The position numbers were made by a program, and so were the translations under genes. This document shows, in pieces, positions 56,341-64,000 of a stretch of 64,000 bases of DNA. The stretch's first letter is position 1. Each line of letters starts with the position of its first letter. Below the pieces are notes generated by a model. The model did no database searches, was not told the DNA's origin, and saw nothing but the letters and a program-made list of their open reading frames with translations. The stretch comes from Macrotis lagotis (lineage: Eukaryota > Chordata > Mammalia > Peramelemorphia > Peramelidae): positions 246,275,503-246,339,502 of the forward strand of contig NC_133661.1 in the NCBI RefSeq assembly GCF_037893015.1. Direction: 5' to 3'.

Positions 56341-56640
56341 ATTTTTTTTCTTTAAAAGTATTTTGATTTTTTAAAAATTACATGTACAGATAGCTTTCAA
56401 TATTCATTTTTTTTTTTTTTTAGTTTTTAGCAAGGCAAATGGGGTTAATGGCTTGCCCAAGGCCACACAGCTAGGTAATTATTAAGTGTCTGAGGCTGGA
56501 TTTGAACTCAGGTACTCCCGACTCCAGAGCCAGTGCTCTATCCACTGCGCCACCTAGCTGCCCCCAATATTCATTTTTGAAAACATTTCTCCCTCCTTTC
56601 CCTCCCCTGTCCCCAAGACAGCAATCTGATATAGTTTATA
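56341..56640 (-). mobile_element. L1 3' UTR fragment split by a SINE
   Basis: TTACATGTACAGATAGCTTT, CTCCCTCCTTTCCCTCCCCT and CAAGACAGCAATCTGATATA belong to an L1 tail. A SINE lies at 56412-56564. Confidence 0.6.
56412..56564 (-). mobile_element. WSINE1-type SINE with 14-bp TSD
   Basis: AGCAAGGCAAATGGGGTTAA to CACCTAGCTGCCC. TSD CAATATTCATTTTT at 56398-56411 and 56565-56578. Confidence 0.92.
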
Positions 56641-56644
56641 TATA

Positions 56645-57235
56645 CACAAAGATCTTTAAACTGGCCTCAGAATCTAACTCCCTCATTTTACAGCTAAAGA
56701 AATTGAGACTCAAAGAGCCACTAAGATCCTTAGGTTATTTTCACATGAATTGTTTTTAGCCATGTCTCATTCATCCTAAACCTAAATTTATTTTGAGTCC
56801 CATTTTAGGACTTTGCATTTTTCCCTTTTTGGATTTCTTATTAGATGTGGTTAAATTTCATGCAGCTTGAGATCTTTGGGAATCCTAAATCCATTCATAT
56901 TCATGTCATCATATTCATGAAGATTTGTTGAGAAAGCTGTCACTACAGATGGCAAAGTCAAATGATGAAATCAATAGGACCAGGGACAGAGCATTCCCTT
57001 AGAGATCTAGGTTGATATTAAATCACTAATACTCTTTGAATCCAGTTTATTCATTTCCAGATCTCCCTAGCTCAATGATTACCTATCTTATACTCTCCAT
57101 ATTATCCATAATGATGCCATGAGAAACTTTGTTCAATACCTTTTTGTAATACATATTTATATTTTAATTTTATGGCATTTCCTTACCTAATAATCTCATA
57201 ACCCTGTCAAAAAAGCAAATGATTTGAATATGGCA
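56645..57235. other. intergenic, unassigned
   Basis: No gene or clear repeat. Confidence 0.45.
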
Positions 57236-57704
57236 TATTGGCTTCTTAAGTCTAATCCTGTATGGTATCTGTTCCCAAACTCCCAACCTCTCTCTTATTC
57301 TCCCCTTCCCTGCCTACCAGTCTCATAAACCTGTCAAAAAAGGAAATATTAGACTGGCAGGATTTATTCAATTCCAAATCCATTCCTCTGCTTCCTTCCT
57401 GCCCTTGTTGTTGTTCTCTCCCTTGTCTTCCCTCCTATCTCTCCACTTGTCCAATTGCTCCCTCCTCCCATTTCCTCATTATCTGTGACCTATTAGTTAT
57501 CTTTGACACAATTGACAATTCCTTCCTGTTCAATACTCTTGCTTTCAGGGATATAGACAGAGTTGTCTAAACTCTGTTTCTATTTTATCTATGGAGTCTC
57601 TCCTTTCTGCCTCTTTCTCAATATCCTGTTTCTTAGAACATCTCTGCAAATGAGTCTAAATCTGATTTCCAGCCCAACTTCTTCTCTGAACCTCAGACCC
57701 ACAT

Positions 57705-57877
57705 GTTCTTTTTTTTTAATTTTTTAAAAAATTTTATTTAAGGCGACAGGGTTAAGTGACTTGCCCAAGGTCACATAGCTAGGCAATTATTAAGTGTCTA
57801 AGGTTGGCTTTGAACTCAGGTCTTCTTGACTCCAGGGTCAGTAGTGCTCTTCCATTGCACCACCTTGCTGCCCCCTT
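57705..57877 (-). mobile_element. SINE in L2 with TSD
   Basis: AAGGCGACAGGGTTAAGTGA to ACCACCTTGCTGCCC. TSD CAGACCCACAT at 57694-57704 and 57878-57888. Confidence 0.9.
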
Positions 57878-57939
57878 CAGACCCACATTTTCCTCAATAT
57901 CTCGCTACAGGAATTTCATGTCTTAAATTTTCATGTTCT

Positions 57940-58167
57940 TAAATTTTGTTGTTGTGAACAACTCTTTGTTACTCCATTTAGTATATTCTTGGCAAAAACA
58001 TTGGAGTGATTTGCCTTTTCCTTCTCTAGCTTGTTTTTCAGATGGGGAAATGGAGGCAAATAGGGGTAGATGACTTTCCTGAGATAACACAGCTAGTAAA
58101 AGTGTGAGGCTGAATTTGAACTCAGGTCTTCCTCAGCACTTTATCCACTGGGTCAACTAGTTGTCCT
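57940..58167 (-). mobile_element. MAR1-type SINE in L2
   Basis: TTTTGTTGTTGTGAACAACT, TATTCTTGGCAAAAACATTG, CTTCTCTAGCTTGTTTTTCA and GAATTTGAACTCAGGTC. Confidence 0.8.
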
Positions 58168-59146
58168 CAAACTTTTACCTGCCCCAAATCAAGCTTATCA
58201 TCTTTTCCCTAGATACAATCACTCTTCTAACTTCACTATTTCTGGCTGTGCCATCATTTGTTTTTCCTTATTCACAATCTTTGGCGTCATATTTGAGTCT
58301 TCCTTTTTCTTCACTCTGGGTGTTGTGAGGATTAAGAGAGATAATAATTTTTCTTCCTTTTTCAATCCTTAAAGCACTATATAAATGCCAGTTATTGTTA
58401 TTAGTTAGCCTGTAGTCAACAGGCTTCCAGGCTTTCATTACCTGAACTTTCTACTCCTCTCCTTAACTAAGACAATGTTTATAGAGTAAAAGTTTAATTT
58501 GCATTATTAACACTAAAGTTCAAATAATTAAAAAATTAATCCCTGATTTGTAGCATTTGTAGATTTTTGAGGCGCTCACACTGAAAATTTGACAATCAGC
58601 TCCGAGCTGTCTCTATAAACATGTTTTGTCTCTTTTGTCTCATCAGTACAATCCATTTTATTTCTATATATTTATTATCTCTTAAACTTTTCTGTTCTCT
58701 AGTTTTACTGCCACCATCCTAGAATAGACTCTAAATACCACCAACATGGGCCTTTGCAATAGCCTAATGGGTCCCCCCTGAATAATGTATTTTTTAGCTA
58801 ATCTTTCTCATACATAGATGTGATCACATCACTCAAATCCTCTGATTTACTTCCTCTCTGATATCACCTTCTGAATATATATCTTGTATGTACTTAGTTA
58901 TTTTTAGACCCTCTCTCCCATTAGAATTTCTCCCCTAGGCTCTGGTATTCCCCTACCCTCTAATTTTACTTGGTGTTATCTCCCATTAGAACATAAGCTC
59001 CTTAAGGGCAGGGGCTATTTTTGTTTCTCTTTGGATTGCCAAAATTTAGCTCAGGGCCTGTTTAGAGTAATCATTTAATAAATGTTTGACTGAATGTCTA
59101 ATCTGAGAAAATTTCAGTCTCCCTTTACCTGTCATTCAAAACTCTT

Positions 59147-59307
59147 TTAGGTTTTTTTTTTTTTTTTTTTGCAAGGCAAGTGGAGTTAAGTGGCTTGCCT
59201 AAGGCCACACAGCTAGGTCGTTATTAAGTGTCTGAGACCAGATTTGAACCCCGGTACTCCTGACTCCAGGGCTGGTGCTTTATCCACTACGCCACCTAGC
59301 TGCCCCA
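59147..59307 (-). mobile_element. WSINE1-type SINE with TSD
   Basis: GCAAGGCAAGTGGAGTTAAG to GCCACCTAGCTGCCCC. The flanks ATTCAAAACTCTTT and ATTCAAAACTTTT are the TSD. Confidence 0.9.
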
Positions 59308-59309
59308 AT

Positions 59310-60305
59310 TCAAAACTTTTCAAGGTATCACCCTGCTTTTCTAGTTTTTGTTATTACTTTATTATCTTTTAAAGTTTACACTCCAGACAGTTTTATCTAC
59401 TCTTTCTTCCATTCACTGTGCATGACTTTGACTAAACTATTTGCTGCTTAAATCAATCAAATCAGTCAAGAATTTACCAAGCTCTTTATTATGCATTTAG
59501 TGCTGAGAATATAAAGACAAAAGTCAAAAATTCTCTGCTCTCATAGAGCTTACAGTATATTAGGGGAGACATATACATATGCATATATATATATATATAT
59601 ATGTAAATATATGTAAGATAGAAACAAGGAGCTCTGGAGTGGGGAAAGCACTAGCAGTTAGGATGATAAGCTGGGATATAACCAGTAATATTTAGGAATT
59701 CTTAACTGTAGAATTTCTACCTTTTCCTCCTTAAAAGCTTTCTTGTTGGTGAGGGCTGGGGAGGTGGAAGAATTTAGGGTATATATGGGTATGAGGGTGG
59801 TAAAAACAGTTTCTATTAAAAGCAGAGTAGACATTCTTCCCTCTTGGACCTCACAAAGCACAATATTTTTAAACTAATTTATTTGTCATGTAATGTTGAA
59901 TGTTCTATTTAGTGTATTTTCATTCTATTGCCAATTAGACTGCAAGCTCTGTGAAATTAAACCCCCTATCTACTCTCATATACTAATATTTGTGAGTTGA
60001 CTGACATTTTTAATGAACCTTACTTACTGGATTCTAGTCTTTTGCCAAGAATTAATATCAAACACAAATCTATATTTTGTCAAAGCTGTCACATGATACT
60101 TATTGATGGCTTTTACATTTCTCTTAGCTTGGTCGTAATTATGATGAGCTTGGTTCTTAAGGCACAGTTGATGGATTGGTTGGTTTTCCTGCACTATCTT
60201 TTTTTTTCTTATTCCTTATCACAAGGCATGAATTATTAGGAATGGGAAGGAGGATTTATTTGGAAACAAGAGTGATATAAAAACAAAATATTTTTTAATA
60301 ATTAA
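59310..60305. other. intergenic, mostly unassigned
   Basis: An ancient repeat motif lies at 59485-59575 (AGTGCTGAGAATATAAAGAC), an AT microsatellite at 59582-59600 and a short L2-tail-like piece at 59935-59965. No gene. Confidence 0.5.
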
Positions 60306-60590
60306 AAACAACTCATACCAAACCAAGCATGTTCTTCCTTTGGACAGTTTATTAGATTAATAGATGAGGGAAATGTTTTAGAAATAATATCTCTGAATTT
60401 CAACAAGCCTTTGCCAAAATCTTGCATGATATCCTTCTGACCAAGATGGGAGACATATTGGCTAGATGATAATATGCAAATTGACTCATTGATTGGTTAA
60501 ACTCAAAAGAATGATGAGAAGATAACACAGAGATAGGTCTCTGATAGAATATTCTGAGACTCTTTTCTAGGTCATATTCCATTTAACTTT

Positions 60591-60745
60591 ATTTTTCTTT
60601 TAGGTTTTTGCAAGGCAAATGGGGATAAGTGGCTTGCCCAAGGCCACACAGCTAGGCAATTATTAAGTATCTGAGGCCGGATTTGAACTCAGGTACTCCT
60701 GACTCCAGGGCCGGTGCTCTATCCACTGCGGCACCTAGCCACCCC
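60591..60745 (-). mobile_element. WSINE1-type SINE
   Basis: GCAAGGCAAATGGGGATAAG to GCACCTAGCCACCCC. Confidence 0.9.
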
Positions 60746-61231
60746 ATCAGTTTAATATTTTTATCAGTAACTTTTATGAAGTCATATCTTCCCAATAGCA
60801 TGCTCCCCAAATCTGAGGCTGAGAATTAATATATTGGATTATGGAACTTGGGATCCCCAAAGATCTTGAAGTATGAAAAGTTGGGTTAAAGTTAATATGA
60901 AGAAATAATAAAAACATGTAAAGTTCTGTACTTTGGTTTAAAAACAATAAAGCACTACTACAGGCTAGGGGCTGTGAGAGGTTGTGGTGGGCATTCAAAG
61001 TATTCCTTATAGTCAAGCACTATGTTAAGGGGTGGGGCTACAAATATAAAAGACAGATTTTGTCCTCAAAAAAGCTTAATGAGAGAAGACAGAATGGATA
61101 AGGAAAGGATTACAGAGAATCAGTTTCTGGGAAGTCATAAAGGGGAACCATGGGCAATACATCACAATACCCTTTCCAGAGGCAATAGCAGTATTGATCT
61201 GATTATAGGTCTCAAATTAAGAAGTAGCAGA

Positions 61232-61394
61232 GGGACAGCTAGGTGGCACAGTGGATAGAGCACCGGCCCTGGAGTCAGGAGTACCTGAGTTCAAATCTGG
61301 CCTCAGGCACTTAATAATTGCCTAGCTGTGTGGCCTTGGGCAAGCCACTTAACCCCATTTGCCCTGCAAAATCCTAAAAAAAAAAGGAAAAAAA
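61232..61394 (+). mobile_element. WSINE1-type SINE with TSD
   Basis: GGGACAGCTAGGTGGCACAG to an A-rich tail. The flanks share AAGTAGCAGA. Confidence 0.92.
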
Positions 61395-61545
61395 AAGTAG
61401 CAGAAGTATGTGTATGTGTGGAATTGGCAACCAAAAACTGCTATCTTAGGCTGCATTAATAGAAGCAGAGTGTCCAGAATGAAAGAAGTGATAATCTGCC
61501 CTGGTCAGACCACATCTGGATTATTGGGTAAATTTGACACTCTTT

Positions 61546-62285
61546 TTTTTTAAATTTATTTTTATTAAAGATATTTGAGTTTTGCAATTTTCCCCCAGTC
61601 TTGCTTCCCCCCCCCCCCCCCCAGAAAGCACTGTCAGTCTTTACTTTGTTTCCATGTTGTACCTTGATCCAAATTGGGTGTGATGAGAGAGAAATCTTAT
61701 CCTTAAAGAGAAGAAAAGTCTAAGAGGCAACAAGATCAGACAATAAGCTATCTGGTTTTTTTTCTAAATTAAAGGGAATAGTCCTTGCACTTTGTTCAAA
61801 CTCCACAGCTCCTTATCTGGATATAGATGGTACTCTCCTTTGCAGACAGCCCAAAATTGTTCCCGATTGTTGCACTGATGGAATGAGCAAGTCCTTCAAG
61901 GCTGAACATCACTCCCATGTTGCTGTTAGGGTGTACAGTGTTTTTCTGGTTCTGCTCATCTCACTCAGCATCAGTTCATGCAAATCCCTCCAGGTTTCCC
62001 TGAAATCCCATCCCTCCTGGTTTCTAATAGAACAATAGTGTTCCATGACATACATATACCACAGTTTGCTAAGCCATTCCCCAATTGAAGGACATTTACT
62101 GGATTTCCAATTCTTTGCCACCACAAACAGGGCTGCTATAAATATTTTTGTACAAGTAATGTTTTTACCCTTTTTCCTCATCTCTTCAGGGTATAGACCC
62201 AGTAGTGGTATTGCTGGGTCAAAGGGTATGCACATTTTTGTTGCTCTTTGGGCATAGTTCCAAATAGCTCCCCAGAAGGGTTGGA
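61546..62285 (-). mobile_element. young 5'-truncated L1 with perfect 16-bp TSD
   Basis: The TSD AAATTTGACACTCTTT at 61530-61545 and 62286-62301 is perfect. On the - strand the insert begins within ORF2 and stays open to its stop at 61909: QPFWGAIWNYAQRATK, PFDPAIPLLGLYPEEMRKKG, KIFIAALFVVAKNW, PSIGEWLSKLWYMYVMEHY, LHELMLSEMSRTRK. These match the ORF2p C-terminus. A 3' UTR with a long C-run (G-run on its own strand) and an A tail follow. The open frame and identical TSD suggest a recent insertion. Confidence 0.92.
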
Positions 62286-62301
62286 AAATTTGACACTCTT
62301 T

Positions 62302-62930
62302 AACCTGGCATTTGAAGCTCTCTACCATCTAGTACAAATCAAATTTTCCAGTCTTTGCCCATACTGTTCCCTTCAATTTAACTTTTTAAATTACTCAAAT
62401 TGGTCTCATGCTATGTTTTCTTTTGCCTCTGTACCTTTATCCAGTTTCCTAGGTCTTCAATGAGTTCCCTCTGCTCTCTAGTTGTTGAAATCCATTATTC
62501 TTTTTTTTTTTTGTTTTGTTTTTTAGGTTTTTTTTTTTTTTTTGCAAGACAAATGGGGTTAAGTGGCTTGCCCAAGGCCACACAGCTAGGTAATTATTAA
62601 GTGTCTGAGACCAGGTTTGAACCCAGGTATTCCTGACTCCAGGGCCGGTGCTTTATCCACTGTGCCACCTAGCCACCCCTAAATCCTTTATTCTTTAAGA
62701 CCATACTCAAGTGCTATGTCCTTCATAGAGTTAATCAGTAATGATTTTTCTCTTAAATCTCATATAGTGTGTGTCCTGCAGCTCTTTTGTACATTTTAGT
62801 TGTGTATCTGTCATATTCCCCTACTAGACTATAAGTCCCATAAAGACAGGTATGATCATCTAAACTTTGTTTTCCCAAGCACCTAGCTTTATACATGGTA
62901 GCTATTAATAAATATTACATTAAACATTGA
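62302..62930 (+). mobile_element. L2 3' region with SINE inserted
   Basis: CTTTAACCTGGCATTTGAAG, CCTCTGTACCTTTATCCAGT, TACTAGACTATAAGTCCCAT and GTAGCTATTAATAAATATTA are L2-like. A SINE lies at 62506-62681. Confidence 0.6.
62506..62681 (-). mobile_element. WSINE1-type SINE
   Basis: GCAAGACAAATGGGGTTAAG to CCACCTAGCCACCCC. The flanks GAAATCCATTATTCTTT and TAAATCCTTTATTCTTT are a diverged TSD. Confidence 0.9.
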
Positions 62931-62934
62931 AGGC

Positions 62935-64000
62935 AGTTTTGCCACCCATGTAAGAGGTTAGAATAATTTTCTTCCAGCTCTGAAATACTATTGCAATAGG
63001 GTGATGTCCAGGAGAAAAGACTATTTCCCGTGAGGTTCTAGGTTCCAAAGATTTATATGAATTTAATGCCTAGGAATTAAATTCCTTTGGTGCTCTATAC
63101 CTATGGTGCAGTATGACTATAAGAAGAGAGTGATAGGGACTACAGGGGGATGAAGAAGGGGTAGGGTTGGTCATAGGAGCACCCTATGCATGAAGGGGAA
63201 ACAATAATGATGTCTGCCTTCTGGTGGCTGAGAGGAAGCTGAAGGGAAGTCAAAGAATTTGTGGTGATGTGACCAATATAGTTAGTGGTAGTTGAATATG
63301 AAACTCTGAGTGGGAATCTAAGTCCTACAAGAATAGATTTTCCCAAATCTCATTCTAGCTGTGCAGGAGACATTTACCATATTCTCCTCTACATTAGAAT
63401 GTGAATCTCAAGATGCTGTTTCCCTCACTACTGGTTTAGTGACGAGACTATAATTCTTGAGATATGTATGTATGTATGTATACATACACACAAATATATA
63501 TGCTTTGCATTTTAAAAATGTATCTTTTAAATGCATGCTATTTTAATGATTGTCTGGTCAACTAGCCTGATGAAAATTAAATTTTGATGACCTTAGAAGT
63601 TCCAGCTTCCAGAAATTCCAGGTGTTTGAGTTGGGATGGGGGCTTAAGTCAAATGAGAAGTATTTACCTTATATTGATCCTATTAATTAATATGAATTCA
63701 GAGTTGAATGATAGAGATGTTACAATAAAATTGTATGAGAATATGGTCATAGGAAAGAAACATATCTTTACTCTTGAGTAAAGGCAACCCAGGGAATAAG
63801 GAGTCCCATAAATATGAGACACAGTGAATCTCAGTGACCTCCACTCCTTTCCCCTCAAAGTCAGGGAAATTGATAGGCAGTGATAGGCTTAGGCAAGAAG
63901 AGAAAAGGCTTGAATTTCTCAAGAGTTAACCTTCCCAGTGTTGTCCTATGATAATTAGAAGAGTAGGGGAAGAGGCATTTAATTTAAGCAGGACAGCACC
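62935..64000. other. right end of window, unassigned
   Basis: No gene recognised. A small ATGT microsatellite lies at 63461-63480. TMEM63C exons, expected on the - strand somewhere to the right of NGB, were not identified here. Confidence 0.45.

Larger units (their letters stand above)
57240..59100 (+). mobile_element. L2 LINE, long 3' copy with two SINEs inserted
   Basis: Broken RT-like words (FDTIDNSFLFN at about 57504-57536) are followed by typical L2 3' words: CAGCCCAACTTCTTCTCTGA, AAGCTTATCATCTTTTCCCT, GATGTGATCACATCACTCAA, AGCTCCTTAAGGGCAGGGGC, TTTAATAAATGTTTGACTGA. SINEs are at 57705-57877 and 57940-58167. Not intact. Confidence 0.7.
60310..61529 (+). mobile_element. L3/CR1-type LINE fragment with SINEs
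   Basis: GAATTTCAACAAGCCTTTGC, TATTTTTATCAGTAACTTTT, AGTTCTGTACTTTGGTTTAA, CTTAGGCTGCATTAATAGAA and TGGTCAGACCACATCTGGAT follow the CR1/L3 order. Interrupted by SINEs at 60591-60745 and 61232-61394, and cut at its right end by an L1. Confidence 0.65.

Noticed and set aside
61909-62328. 139-codon - strand frame as a host gene
   Set aside because: It is the C-terminus of L1 ORF2p. Its first codons come from the flanking L2 sequence beyond the TSD.

Overview
The window is a mammalian, clearly marsupial, genomic segment. Two host genes are recognisable, both on the + strand: the last six coding exons of POMT2 (protein O-mannosyltransferase 2) at 550-2895, and the complete four-exon neuroglobin gene NGB at 18212-27708. 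POMT2 followed by NGB on the same strand matches the order on human chromosome 14q24. The marsupial call rests on dozens of copies of a tRNA/MIR-type SINE of the WSINE1/MAR1 kind, on half-L1 (HAL1) elements, and on L1, L2, L3/CR1 and RTE remnants typical of marsupials. The young WSINE1-like copies point to an Australian marsupial, but that is an inference.

Layout. 1-6.1 kb: POMT2 3' exons and a long 3' UTR. 6.1-17.4 kb: intergenic DNA with MIR, L2, L3/CR1 and SINE copies, ending in a 60-bp perfect alternating purine-pyrimidine tract. 17.6-18.4 kb: the CpG-rich NGB promoter and exon 1. 18.3-28.9 kb: NGB introns, exons 2-4 and 3' UTR. Intron 3 carries an old L1 tail split by a fossil LTR element that was in turn hit by SINEs. 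28.9-64 kb: no host gene recognised. This part holds L3/CR1, a degraded L1 with a solo-LTR-like block, L1 tails, an RTE fragment, a hAT transposase remnant, three long CTTT microsatellites, a nested pair of HAL1 elements, an L2 copy, and a recent 5'-truncated L1.

The most informative structure outside the genes is at 44.0-50.6 kb. One HAL1-like (ORF1-only) retrotransposon on the - strand was split by a second copy of the same family on the + strand. Both insertions keep 14-bp target-site duplications. The two copies share three SINE-derived blocks in their 3' regions, so the blocks belong to the family and are not later hits.

I see no operon, CRISPR array, defence system or other new protein-coding system. 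Coordinates of old repeats are approximate unless target-site duplications are given. TMEM63C, which would be expected convergent to NGB, was not recognised in the 35 kb downstream.
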